A DNA stretch of 64,000 nt from contig OW051471.1 in assembly GCA_932521025.1 (NCBI GenBank), forward strand, positions 5,270,001-5,334,000. Reading direction: 5' to 3'. Shown here in pieces: positions 11,636 to 26,303 of the stretch (the first letter of the stretch is position 1; each line of letters begins with the position of its first letter). Position numbers and translations under genes: made by a program. This DNA comes from Oscheius onirici (taxonomy: Eukaryota > Nematoda > Chromadorea > Rhabditida > Rhabditidae). Below the pieces are notes generated by a model that was not told the origin of the DNA, searched no databases, and was given only the letters and a program-made list of their open reading frames with translations.

Positions 11636-12308
11636 CAAGTCTTTTCATTCCAGAGCTTATCTTGTATCTCGTCGTGGTTGTGTCCTCCTTTCCCGGTCTT
11701 TGTACATAGAACTTTTGCTCACCCCGCGGACGGATGTCCTGTGGCCCATTGGGCTTTTGTACATTCTTATATTGTATATATTTATTCTCCTTTGTTCTTC
11801 TTTTCGGGCTGGCCGTTAGCTCTTTCTCCTGTGAGTCCAGGACTCGTATCCAACACATCCTATTGCTCATTCTCCAAATGATGATAACTATTTACGACAT
11901 CCCCGGTGTCTCATACTACAGAACATATACGAAAATAAAACTACTGGGATACTTCCGTCTTCTAATTCCCGAAAGTCATTGTCCTCTAGTCTCCCTGGGG
12001 TATATCTTCCCGGAAGAAATGTCTACTCGCCAGCTGCGCACCCACATTTCGCAACATTCTGACGAACGCTGCTTTACCAGCTGGCTTCGAGCCAAATCGA
12101 TGAGAATGTCCTTGGTGGTCAGTCGCGTTAGAGTATGACCACGAAAAAGTTCACTAGGAGACCTTGAGTGGTCGGTGCCCACAGACACCAGATAACAGAT
12201 CACAGACTCCTTTATAGAATTTATTTTCATTGCGTGTCACCCGGCTCAAAATTCAGATAAAAAAGAAGGGTAACGAGAAAAACAATGTTAACAAGCACTC
12301 TGCAGATA
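11636..12308. other. Convergent spacer between the PIM kinase and QARS
   Basis: This holds the 3' untranslated sequence of the plus-strand kinase and of the minus-strand synthetase. AATAAA-like A-rich stretches occur on both strands. No further gene is recognised. Confidence 0.5.
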
Positions 12309-15300
12309 TCAATTCTTTCCGGAGTCTTCCTTCAACAAGACGGTTCGATTGAAGACGAGCTAAAAAAAGGTTTATGAACCTACACAAAAAGCTATTTTAA
12401 TCAACAAGAATTAGACACCAACGTGTTGTATGACATCATCGTTTGCAAAATCGGCCGTTTTACATGACTCAACGTGAATTGTATGCAAACTTTTTGCTGA
12501 TTCATGGGACGATTGCGCGGCACCAGTCACAGTGCGGGTCAGCAGGGGTTTTGAGTCACAAGCTATTGTGTGCACAATTAAGATCAAAAGATCGATTGCG
12601 AGCCATAAACCTAAGATAACAAAGGTGAGGACGAGATGCGCCCACATATGCAAATATGGGAGAGATCAAAATATCGCAAAACCTTACCTTTTCTGCATTC
12701 GAATCCGGATCCACGCTGAAGTATCCAATTCGCTCAAATTGGAAGCGATCGTATGTCTTCGACTTTTTGATGCTCTCGTCTACCATGGCATTGTGAAGAA
12801 CCGTCAGTGAGTTCTGAGCAAAGACCGTTTTACAAAGTAAACAAGATGTAAACCTCATTAATGTCGGACAAGAATCCGTTGGGAACTTGAGCAGGATCTT
12901 CCGGATTCTTGTGATTGAACCTGAAACGATTTTATTTTGATAGATTCACTCAGAAAACAATCGTCTTAAAAATTCATGGTCCATAAGAAGCAGTGTTTGA
13001 ATTGAAAATGACCGTGGACTAGAACTGCACTTCCGGCTAGAATGTTCTAGAATGACACAGAGCGATGCGTGCATTTCCTTACAGCTGAAAATACTTACAA
13101 TCTCTCGTAAAGACGAACTTCGGCGATCACGGGTTTCGAAACCCAGTGAATAAAGGCCTTTGGCTTGTTCTCCTCGGATAACGACTGAGCCTCCACAACG
13201 ACTTCGATGACATTTCCAGTTGAATCGGTTATTTCGTTGACGGCATTCAGCACAACTCCAACATGCTTCAATCCAACGGATTGAGTCTTCGAGAGACGAC
13301 GGAATCCTTTTTCAGCAGTCTGGAACGAAATTTATTTTTACAGAAAATGAGCTATTACAGATGATCTCTCTGTTGAACCAAGACAAACATTTTCGGTAAA
13401 GGTATGGCATCCGTGTAAACAGACAGCACTGACCTTAGATCAAATTGTACGCGCTGCACGACTAACGGCAAAGTGCAACACTAAACACACATGGGATCAA
13501 GGCTCGATTTCAACATTGCATACTATTATCGCCTGCCACTCTCGGTACGTCTCATCACTTGCAACGCCCTCCATATTTCTTAAAAGAATACGCCCTTTTC
13601 ACGCTTTACAGCCTTGTACCAGCTGGCACACGGATGAACGAAATTGGCGGCGTTCCAAGCGACTCAAATGTGCGCGGGAAAGCGCCGGAAAAAGGGCTGC
13701 CTCGCCTCGCCCAAAGAATACACGGGGGTCGCGGCTGGCACGGCCTGGGACCGTGGGAGAGTAGATGACAGCGACGAACATACATAAAAAGGGCGTAGAA
13801 AAGCGGGACTTCTGCCGATGCAGAAAAGAAAGTGCACAGCTGTATAGTGCCTGATAGGTTACCTGGCGGTAGTCAGTTTTTTCAATGTAAATTGTATTAG
13901 AGAATCCAATGTCGTGAGCATCGGAGGACGATGACTCGGATCCAGGGAAAATGGGGACAGAGACCCGGCTTGGGAGCTTTGCTTCAGCAAAGTTCTTGAT
14001 TGTGATCTTGAGGCCATCAAGTACCACCATTGTTCTGAAAGAGCTATAGTTGGAAAAAACTCAATACTCTAACCTCGGAGCAGTTGCATTGAGGTATTCT
14101 CGAACAGAAGCATCCAGAACATGAGGATCGATGACCATCTGACTCATTGTCAGTCCCATCTTTGCAACGAAGCTGTTGATTGCTTCGAAAGGAATTCCTC
14201 TTCTTCGCAGGGCGGTGAGTGTGAAAAGACGCGGATCATCCCAATCACTGAAAGCATTTTTAGAAGGCTTGAATCTGTTATGGCTGTCTAGTACAGAAAA
14301 TGATAGATTGCGTCAGAAAAGCATTTGAAATCATAAGAGCATGACCAATTAGCCTTGAACCAGCAGCTATACACACATAAAAGGGGAAAACGAACCTGAC
14401 AGTTTTGGTGGTGATCAATTTGAGAATTTTTCTTTTGGAAACGACCGTGTAGTTGACATTGAGACGTCCATACTCCCACTGGACAGGGCAGTAGATGTCC
14501 AGAGCATTACACAGCCAGTAGTAACTGCTTCGTCTGAAACATGCTAATATCAAATGTTCTCCAAAAGTCTTTGTCTGATTGGCAGCTGTTATTGGGTGAC
14601 ACCTGAATGACCTGTCCCCATTCACTATTTTCAGCCATGTCACATTGTCGGTAGTAACTGATAGCGTTGATAAAAGACTTGGCTGTTGCAAAGTGACAAA
14701 AGAAACCGTTTTCAACAGAAAGATAAAACGGACCTCGATTGGAACTCCTTGGTACACAACGAGTGAGTAATGTTTTCGATGGAGTCACAAAGACAATGAG
14801 TGTAATCATATGTGGGATAGATGCACCTAAAAATTTGTTTTCTGGGATGACAACGACGAGAACAATACCATTGAGAGCCAGTTCTGTGATGAGGAACGTA
14901 TTTGATTCGATAGGCAACTGGATCAACTTTTCCTTCTTCCAATGTCAGCTTCAAACGGAGAGTGGCTTCTCCTTCGTCAAACTTTCCATTTTTCATGTCC
15001 TAGGAAAACCAGTTTAAAGCGAGTGTGTAATTACGGAAACAGGCGGGCTGATTCTACCGTATTTTTGTGCGGCTTTTCAAATACAATTTATTCCAAAAAT
15101 AGCGAAAACGCCGTTTTTCAGCAATTTTCTTTTCTTTTCGACTTATTTCTTCATGTAAATCAATCCTTCCGACAAAATACAACGAGGAATAACAAAAGGA
15201 TAGTAGAAGAAATCAATCTAACGGTAAAACGGCATTTTTTACCCAAAAATGTCAAAAACCGGCCATTTTCGTCCATTTCAATGCGTTTAATTCCATTTTT

Positions 15301-16856
15301 GTCTTCTACTGGCCTGAAATTTTTGGGCCTCCCGCCATTTTTTTAGTTCGCTGCGCGCCAGCTTGCTCGCACGGGCGCACCAGTTATCCACTCGCTTTAA
15401 ATCCGTAAAAGGGCAATTTACTTCGAAAAGCTGGAGCGATTCAGAGACAGGGCGGTCTCTCCAAGGAGACATCTGAACTTCGAAGCCTCGCATATCTTCA
15501 ACTTTTTGATGACAGATATAGGCGTAATTCTTCTTGATGAGGGTGACAGCCCACTAAAACATTTGTAAAAGCTTCAAATTGGCAAAAAAACCTCGTAGAG
15601 CTGTTGAAAATAATCAGAAGAATGAGTGATCTTGAACGGTGTGTATCCGAGCCATTTGACCATATCCTCGATAGCGAGGAAAAACTTTTCTTCTTCCTTC
15701 TCGGGATTGGTATCGTCGAAACGAAGATAGCAGACACCGTCGTGTGCCTTTGCATATCCGAAATTAATGTTGATCGCCTTGGCATGACCGATGTGGAGAA
15801 CTCCGTTCGGCTCGGGAGGGAAGCGGGTCACAACCTAAATTGAGACTAATCCAGAAGAATCTAAGCCTGATACCTTTCCACCAGTTGCTGCAACATGTTT
15901 GCGAAGAAGTTCTTTGGTGTTCGCAGTTGTAACGTATCCGTTGGTGGTAAAGTTTTCACCGACTTTGTGGAAATTGGCTCGGGTTCTCATCAATTCTTCA
16001 ATAGTCGAAGCACCTTCTAAACAAATACAAGTGTAATAAAAATAAAAGATATCAACCTTCTTTAAGATCTTCGCCTTTTACAGTCGCCGAGTCATTCTTT
16101 TGATCCTTCAAGTTCTTCTGCGGAGGCTCATCCCTTGTAACCTTCTGAACAAAACTTGACTAGAAAGTGGTAACGAATCAAACTTTTTTCTTGATCCCCT
16201 GGAGTTCTTCAGCGGTTTTTGGGCCGCAGTGCTCCAGAATTCGGAGATCTACCTCCTTTTTGACGTATGCTCCGTCTGCCCAAGGAAGCATCGTTCGTAG
16301 TTCTCCTACACTGATTATCAGTAGAGTCAAAACTGTTACAAACCCAACAGGATCCCAACATTGAAAGAGTACCGTTCTTCTTTCAACCTATCCATGTACT
16401 TGTTCATGACGGATGTTACAGCGTCTTCAATTTCGTCTACACTCACAACAACTCCAATCCCGGACGCTTTCTTGAAATCATCTTCATTCACACCACTAAT
16501 AGAGCTTTTCAAAATGTAGTTCAGAGCAGCCGTGACCTAAAAAACGAGAACTAGTGTTAGAAAAATAGGTACCTGTGCTTCGGACTTGATTCCATCGTTC
16601 AAAATGTGCTTCACAATAAGAGGAATGAAATCCTTGCACTGAGTTTTCACTTTAGTTCCTAGCTGATATAGAAGGTTTTGCTGAAAACTAAGATACGAAT
16701 TGTTAGTTTGAAAAAGACCTGCGGCTTCGAGAGGTTGGTAACAGAGCTCTCTTTGACAACAGCCAGAATGTCGATCAACATCTTCGTGAGAGGCGCATTC
16801 TTCAACGTCTCCTTCGATTTCTGTTCCGACAGACCCAGTAAAGAGATGTCTACCAT
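12309..16856 (-). CDS. qars-1: Glutaminyl-tRNA synthetase, cytosolic
   Basis: Class I aminoacyl-tRNA synthetase that charges tRNA(Gln) in the cytosol. Seventeen exons (16856-16719, 16680-16573, 16536-16344, 16305-16184, 16144-16057, 16016-15874, 15834-15592, 15553-15422, 14999-14869, 14826-14734, 14533-14396, 14247-14074, 14034-13863, 13319-13099, 12920-12854, 12813-12688, 12359-12309) are fully phase-consistent and give 779 residues, the usual eukaryotic size. The helical N-terminal domain is present. The HIGH signature appears in [16 protein letters not shown], followed by [12 protein letters not shown]. The KMSKS-like site is VVSKRKIL, and the ending [13 protein letters not shown] matches vertebrate QARS. 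The ATG follows TTTTAG directly, consistent with a trans-splice acceptor. Introns at 15002-15421 and 13320-13862 are unusually long; the first contains a repeat. Confidence 0.97.
15013..15401. repeat. MITE-like element inside a QARS intron
   Basis: The 420-bp intron is bounded by a 13-bp inverted repeat: TTTAAAGCGAGTG at 15013-15025 and CACTCGCTTTAAA at 15389-15401. Inside are AT-rich stretches with AAAACGGCATTTTT-type words on both strands. The neighbouring introns are about 40 bp, so a small non-autonomous insertion of about 390 bp explains the extra length. Confidence 0.6.
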
Positions 16857-16985
16857 CTAAAACGATAAAAGAGTATATAAATGAGCTTGAGAAACACAGA
16901 GCGTCTTTGAACACGAGTTTTTCAGCCTATTACCCAATCGTGCACAACATGATGCAATTCAAAATTTTGATTCCACGTCGACGTC

Positions 16986-17190
16986 ATTAAAGTCTGTTAA
17001 AAAAAAGTAACCAGTAACCCATTAATATTTCGCTTCGACCACTCAAGCGCGGCAATTCACCGTTGAGAAAATCAAGAAATCGGTTTGAATTGTTGCAATT
17101 TACCATGAAAATCAGGGGTTTGTGGTTCTCGAAGCGAAATATTTATGGGTTACTGTTTCGTTCTTTTTTTTGAACAGACTTTAGTGCTTA
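16986..17190. repeat. Inverted repeat with about 50-bp arms
   Basis: The arm 16986-17038 (containing GTAACCCATTAATATTTCGC) pairs with 17138-17190 on the opposite strand. Both ends carry CATTAAAGTCTGTT / AACAGACTTTAGTG, resembling terminal inverted repeats. The 100-bp interior has no coding signal. Confidence 0.75.
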
Positions 17191-17458
17191 TTTGAGGCAA
17201 AGTTGGTTTTCCTCTTTGGCAACTTCTTCACTATGTTCAATCAAGCGAAATTGAGGAGAAAAAGGTAGAAAAAAGGATCATTTGCTAGGTTAGAACAACC
17301 TAGAAAAATTCGATTTATCGAAAAAAAAATCACATTTGAATCGCTCGCCAGAGGAATACAGTAGGCGATTACTGTAGTATACTGTAATAATGAAACTGGG
17401 CGGCATTACGTCTCATTCAAACAGGTGTACACGTTGTTTAAACGCCGTGGTTCGGCAG

Positions 17459-18450
17459 GCGCCCTCAGGCTTGTTGATTTGCTGTGCCGCGCTTTTCAGC
17501 GCTGGCCACAGGGGCGCGCCGCGCCGCAGGATTCGGCTCTGTATTTTGGCGGCAATTTCAAAAAATTTGTACCTTTCAGTTTTACGCTCTCAACGTAAGT
17601 GGTTTTTTTTTGCTTTTTCGGGGAATTTTCTCTTCATTCCCTCGATTATCATCTCGTATATTACGAGAAAAACTACGTTTTGAGCGTTTGGCAGGAGAAC
17701 GCTTCATTCGGATTTCGTACCAGACAATGTGAGATATAATGACAAACGAATGGCATGCTGGATCACAAAGCAGGAAAAGATAAACGGAAAAGACTATGAA
17801 ATTAAAACTATGTAAGCCTAAGAAGAATGCACAGTATCTGCTCATAATTTTGCCAGCCGCCTTTGCGGCTGCAAAGTACCGTATCCCGCCGAATCTCGGC
17901 GGGACTTTCATTCAGCGTCCGCTCCTTTAGTCACCCGCTCAAAACATCACTTTTTTCTTTTTCTTTTTTTGTCTTTCTTTTCTTTTTACGTTTTCTAAAT
18001 ATCTCACTCGATTTTGAATCAAATGCTACCTGCAGTTTCGTACTTTTTCATCTTACGAAGGCTGGAAAAGCACAAATTGAAGACTGACAATTGGTTTTGT
18101 GACAGTTCTCTTCTTTTTTCATACGGTTTTCAGCTCTAAAATCCATTTTTTCGCCAATAAACCAGGGTGGACTCGTTTACGAACGCCCTTGGAACTGTTT
18201 CTTTCAGAGTTTCTCCAGTGGCCAGTCCAAATCTGCACCTTCCATCTTGAAAAGAAGAAAAAGACAATGAAAAAGAAAAAATTCCCCGAAAAAGCGAAAA
18301 AAACTTACGTGAGGAAAAAAAAACACTAAAACTGAAATGTACAATTTTTTTGAAATTGCCGCCAAAATACAGCCGAATCCTTTGTGGCCCTCTGGCCAGC
18401 GCTGAATCCTGCGACGCGGCAAAATCAACAAGCCTGGGCGCCCCCTTCGT
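17459..18450. repeat. Inverted repeat with about 180-bp arms, GC-rich outer part
   Basis: The arm at about 17459-17640 and the arm at about 18270-18450 are diverged reverse complements. They share CTGTATTTTGGCGGCAATTT, CAGCGCTGGCCA, AGGCTTGTTGATTT and GCTTTTTCGGGGAATTTT. The roughly 630-bp interior is AT-rich with no recognised protein. The right arm abuts the next, tighter hairpin, so the whole block 17.0-18.8 kb looks like several foldback insertions piled on one site. Confidence 0.7.
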
Positions 18451-18772
18451 TTGAAATTTTCCGCGGGAAGCCTCGAAATGAACCATGCGCGCATTTTTCT
18501 TCATTTTTCATCAACTTTTAGACTTTCTAACTACTTTTATCGGATTCAGCGTGTAAAAGAACCGCCTGGACCATGAATTCACTCCAAATATGACTATATT
18601 CGGAAGGAAATAGCGAAACTTGCGAACTATTTCTCTCAATTTTTAAGTGAATTAGTGGTCTAAGGGGTTCTTCTACACGCTGAATCCGATGAAAGTAGTT
18701 AGAAAGTCTAAAAGCTGATGAAAAATGAAGGAAAATGGTTCATTTCGAGGCTTCCCGCGCAAAATTTCAAAA
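18450..18772. repeat. Near-perfect hairpin with about 130-bp arms
   Basis: The arms 18450-18582 and 18647-18772 are reverse complements with only scattered mismatches (shared: GGGAAGCCTCGAAATGAACC, TTTTAGACTTTCTAACTACT, ATCGGATTCAGCGTGTA), separated by 64 bp. It lies directly upstream of DHX34. Low divergence between the arms suggests a recent origin or gene conversion. RNA made across it would be a long hairpin. Confidence 0.85.
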
Positions 18773-19082
18773 GAAGGGGGGGGGGCTGCCGAACTATTAC
18801 CATATGTGGTATTTTCTTTGCAGAAATTGAGAATAGAGAAACCACAAAGAATGAAAAGAAAAATGAAAAGAGCCGTCTGTTCAAATAGAAGCTCGAATAC
18901 GGTATGATGAAGTAATTCTACGTAATGATACCCACATTTTCGCTTACACGTCTCTTATTTCTTTTTTTGACTTTCTCGTTGCATCTTTATGGTTGTTCTC
19001 GTTGATTAGACAAACTGAGGCGTTTTCAATATATGTCAGCTCGCGACACTTTCAAAGCACTCCGAAAAAAAAAGTTCAGTGT

Positions 19083-22987
<3,905 letters not shown>

Positions 22988-23047
22988 AATACGAATAACG
23001 AGTTCATACAAAGTAAAGTCAAAATTATGTACATATGGTATCACGAA

Positions 23048-23681
23048 TCAGTCATCGCAGCTACTTCCCGACACTTTCCGCGTCTTGTAGCGTCGTTTCT
23101 TCTCATTTTTCTTTCGAAGAGCAGCCTGCTCATCGAGACCGCGCTCTTTTGAGAAAATCCTAACGGTGTTTTGTGTTTCGCAGAAGGACACGCGTTTCTG
23201 ATGAAAAGTTGCATCGCAAAAAGAAATCGTTTTCTTTCGTCTGGCATCGGTAGGACTATCCAAAGATTTCTTGAGAATACTCTTGTTTGTGGTAGAGATG
23301 AACGATTCACTAGCAGCTCTCGCTCGTTGTTGAATGCCTTGGCTGCTCTGTAGGGAATACCGTTCGAAGGGGCTCTTCTGCTGACGATGGGATGAACATG
23401 TGTCCGAGTCGGAAAAGGCTGGTGAGAGATCGGTGCAAATTTGCAGATTTTCTACAGAGTGTTCTAGTGAATCTGTTCCGGAGTCTTGAAAATGCTGAAA
23501 ACGGAAAAAGTGAAAGCATTCGAAGGATTTCATACTTCTTCACATGGAATCGACAAATCTCCGGCTCCGTGCAATCTGTCTGCCAAACTCTGAAATGCTT
23601 TTTGGTCAAGAATAAAGAAGAAATAGATACCATTTGGACGTTCAATTTCTTTTTGCTCTTAGGCGATTTTTTCAGCAGCAT
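23048..23681 (-). CDS. Small basic protein with SILK and two RVxF-type PP1-docking motifs
   Basis: No known gene recognised. Three phased exons (23681-23631, 23589-23536, 23494-23048) encode 183 residues. The ATG sits directly behind TTCCAG, as at trans-spliced genes. The N-terminus is lysine-rich and the middle Ser/Gln-rich. The last third carries KSILKK (about 106-111), KTISF (123-127) and KRVSF (135-139), then a basic tail KKNEKKRRYKTRK. SILK followed by RVxF is the standard pair of docking sites for the PP1 catalytic subunit, with SILK usually N-terminal, as here. That supports, but does not prove, a PP1 regulatory subunit. The gene is convergent with DHX34; the two stop codons are about 60 bp apart. 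Confidence 0.7.
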
Positions 23682-24145
23682 CTGGAAAAGAACGAAATAA
23701 GTGAAGAGATAATACGAACTTGCCGTAGCTTCTGCACACGTAGTCTTCATTCGATGCATCATTGGTTTACGAAGTGACCTGCAAAATATGTCTTAAATAG
23801 AAGTTGTCTTGAGAGATCTAATCTCCTGCTTCAAAGCAATGCTCGGACTAACAAGAAACGAGGTATTATCATAAAGAAAATTAACCAGAACGGCTTTACA
23901 CGACTAACAAACAAAAAAAGACTTTTTTTTGGAAAGAAACCAAAAAATTCTGAAATTTTATATGCGGCCATTCAAAAACAAATTTGCTTTTTTTTCATTG
24001 TTTCCGGTTTCCTGTTCTTTCTTAGACCGTTGTTTGTTTTATTATGGTTTTCCACAAGTTTACGAGATTATGTAGCTGTTGCAACTAAAATTTCTAAAAG
24101 GATAAGAAACTGGTTTGTCTGACAGGATATCTCCTGTAAAAACAG
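23682..24145. other. Divergent spacer with AT-rich DNA
   Basis: Shared upstream region between the minus-strand PP1-docking candidate and the plus-strand PDZ gene. A possible 5' untranslated exon of the former lies at about 23720-23780. The rest is AT-rich with A- and T-tracts and no other gene. Confidence 0.45.
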
Positions 24146-24153
24146 TATAAAAG
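24146..24153 (+). promoter_or_regulatory. TATA box of the PDZ gene
   Basis: TATAAAAG stands 57 bp before the intronless PDZ gene's ATG, a spacing that fits a TATA promoter with a short untrans-spliced leader. Confidence 0.5.
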
Positions 24154-24209
24154 GCAAGTTTGAGTTGTCAGAACTCATTCAAACCGTTTGTTCGTCAGTA
24201 TCCGGGAGA

Positions 24210-25046
24210 ATGGGAGATAACGCAGCCAAGTTTTTCGACGTGCAGCTGGAGATGGACGAAGGCGAGCCTCTGGGAGCTACTCCAAACGACAAGCTCATCA
24301 TCACCAAAGTCCAGCCGGGAACAATCGCCGAGGACAAACTGAAGATCGGAGACCAGATTCTTGCCGTCAACGACAGAAAGATGACCGACACCAACAGCTT
24401 TTTCCGTGCCCTGCGTTTCGGTTCGATCAATGGAGCCGTCGTTTTGCGTGTCTGCCGTGACGAGAAGAAGGTCGAGGAACTCGAGCAGCGCTGTCACATT
24501 CCGGCCGATCGTGAGAAGCTGATTCAGCGTCGTGACGGCTACGCCTATCTGGTCGCAAAGTTGGTCTGGCAGCAAGGCGGCCCGAAACTCGGTCTCGGCA
24601 TCAAGCATTACCAGAACCGTGTGCTCGTCAGTCGCTGTGATGCCAACAGTCTTGCCTCCCTGCAGCTCGTCGTCGGCGATCATGTGGTCGACATCGATGG
24701 AGTTCCCGTTACGGACAAGGACGTGGCCCGTGACCTGCTGATCAAAGGACTTCAGCGATCCGGACAGATTTCGATGATCATCGAGCGCCCGGAGACGACG
24801 GAAGCCAAGCACTGGGTCATGCAAGCTCTCACGGCTCAGACGAGTCAGCCGCCGTCGGTCCAGATGAACTCGGATGTCCGTGCCATCGCTCAGAGGGAGA
24901 AGGCCAAGCTCAAGTTGCAGCCAGCCGGCTCGATTCTTCGCAGTGGAATGATGGATAAGCGTGTCCAGATCAACGAAAACATTGGCTCCCACGTCATTGC
25001 CTCCGACAACGAGGGAAGAGCTCTTCGCGCCGTCAAGAAACCCTGA
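24210..25046 (+). CDS. Intronless protein with two PDZ domains
   Basis: Cytosolic adaptor-type protein of 278 residues in one exon. PDZ1 spans roughly residues 8-85 (KVQPGTIAEDKLKIGDQILA is its core) and PDZ2 roughly 105-195 (GGPKLGLGIKHYQNR, LQLVVGDHVVDIDGVPVTD). The tail is basic with no further domain. PDZ domains bind C-terminal peptides; the partner is unknown. The gene differs sharply from its neighbours: no introns, more GC, strong codon preference for C- and G-ending codons, and a TATA box. Nematodes have families of such single-exon PDZ genes, but I cannot assign it to one. The 265-codon minus-strand frame through it is a side-effect of the codon bias. Confidence 0.9.
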   Translation: MGDNAAKFFDVQLEMDEGEPLGATPNDKLIITKVQPGTIAEDKLKIGDQILAVNDRKMTDTNSFFRALRFGSINGAVVLRVCRDEKKVEELEQRCHIPADREKLIQRRDGYAYLVAKLVWQQGGPKLGLGIKHYQNRVLVSRCDANSLASLQLVVGDHVVDIDGVPVTDKDVARDLLIKGLQRSGQISMIIERPETTEAKHWVMQALTAQTSQPPSVQMNSDVRAIAQREKAKLKLQPAGSILRSGMMDKRVQINENIGSHVIASDNEGRALRAVKKP

Positions 25047-25101
25047 ACGCTGTCAAGAAATAGGCCATCTCTGCCTATAGAAGTAGACTAATAAAAATTG
25101 C

Positions 25102-25415
25102 CTACGGCTCACTCTTTTTTTCTTTCTCCTGGTTTTCAAATAGGTCTAGCTTTTCGATGCTTTGTTTTCCCAAACTCTCATTCTCATCTTCTTGGACAGC
25201 GCTTCCTTCTGAATTTTCCGCAATTGCGTACACGTTTTTGAATTGACGACGACATTTTTTAACTTTCATTCTAGCTTTCATTTCCGTAGGCTCAACATTT
25301 TGCACTTCATACTGTTCTTTTTCTTTACAAATACGACTTTTACTTTATCCTGACGTTTAGTGCGTACATGAGATTCTCTTGTTGGGAGAATAGTTGAAAA
25401 GTTGGTATTTACCAT
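25102..25415 (-). CDS. Possible small hypothetical protein
   Basis: Not recognised. An ATG at 25415 opens a basic frame that can be spliced across a 33-bp intron (GTAAAAGTCG...GAACAG) into a second frame ending at 25102, giving about 103 residues with a basic middle (MKVKKCRRQFK) and an acidic end (ENQEKEKKSEP). A TTTTTAG acceptor lies about 35 bp before the ATG. The intron is shorter than most here, so the model may be wrong, or the second frame may stand alone. Confidence 0.35.
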
Positions 25416-25612
25416 ATAAAACGTTTTGTGGCCAATGAATCTTGCCAAGATTGGTCTAAAAAGTTCTATTTTCTAGTTTTCCACCCAGACATCCAAAAAT
25501 AGTTTCATACTTTTTTTGAGACCTCTCTAGTCTTCCGCAATCAACAAACTTGTCTTTCACTCGAAAACCTTGAATACTCACAAAAATTCTTTTTATCTAC
25601 TAGTTTTCAGGC

Positions 25613-26181
25613 ATGCGAACCGCCATGATGCGCAACATGGCCAGTATAGCTCGGTCTTCGATGTGTCTTCGTCTGCTTTCCACCACTACTGTTCGCCAGA
25701 TTCAGCTTCCGCCCGCCTCAGCGCCTATTACGCGTAGCTGTAACAAGAATTCTGTCAGGAGCTTCTCTGCCAAGGTATTTTTTTTATTAAGAATTGTTTG
25801 CATATCTTTTTTTCAGGCACCGTTAACGAAAAAGACCCTGGAAGACAGAATTACACTCGTGCTTAGCCTTTACGACAAAATTGATCCAAAGAAGCTCACA
25901 ATGGACTCTGATTTTTCAAAAGTAGGACAATAAATCTTGTTTTACATATTTTTTTTCACATAGGACCTTGGATTGGACTCTCTTGACCACGTCGAAATGG
26001 TTATGGCCATGGAAGAAGAGTTTGGGTGCGTTTTTTATCCTTTCTATCTTCGCTGAAAAGTGTAAAAAAAAGCAACAAGAAATGTTCCAGATTCGAAATT
26101 CCCGACGGTGACGCAGACAAGTTCAAAACTCCTCGCGACATATTCCAATATATCTGCGATAGGGAAGACGTTTTTGAATAA
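25613..26181 (+). CDS. NDUFAB1: Mitochondrial acyl carrier protein / complex I subunit
   Basis: Carries the phosphopantetheine arm on which mitochondria build fatty acids for lipoic acid. It is also a structural subunit of complex I and a partner of LYR-motif assembly factors. Four phased exons (25613-25774, 25817-25921, 25964-26025, 26091-26181) encode 139 residues. Residues 1-54 are an Arg/Ser-rich, Asp/Glu-free mitochondrial targeting sequence. The carrier domain follows, with DLGLDSLDHVEMVMAMEEEF holding the prosthetic-group serine (DSL). The end, FKTPRDIFQYICDREDVFE, is typical of the family. The ATG is two bases behind TTTTCAG, consistent with trans-splicing. Confidence 0.96.
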
Positions 26182-26303
26182 GGCTGAACTTGTATTGTAG
26201 GGTAAAGTTGATTTGATTAAAGATTACATTCATATCGTCTAGTTCTTCTTAGTCAAAACATTTTAATATCTGTTTCCTTCTAAACTTGATTACAAAAAAT
26301 AGT

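Noticed and set aside
24195-24992. 265-codon open frame on the minus strand
   Set aside because: It is antisense to the intronless PDZ gene, whose codon bias keeps the opposite frame open; no domain is visible in it.
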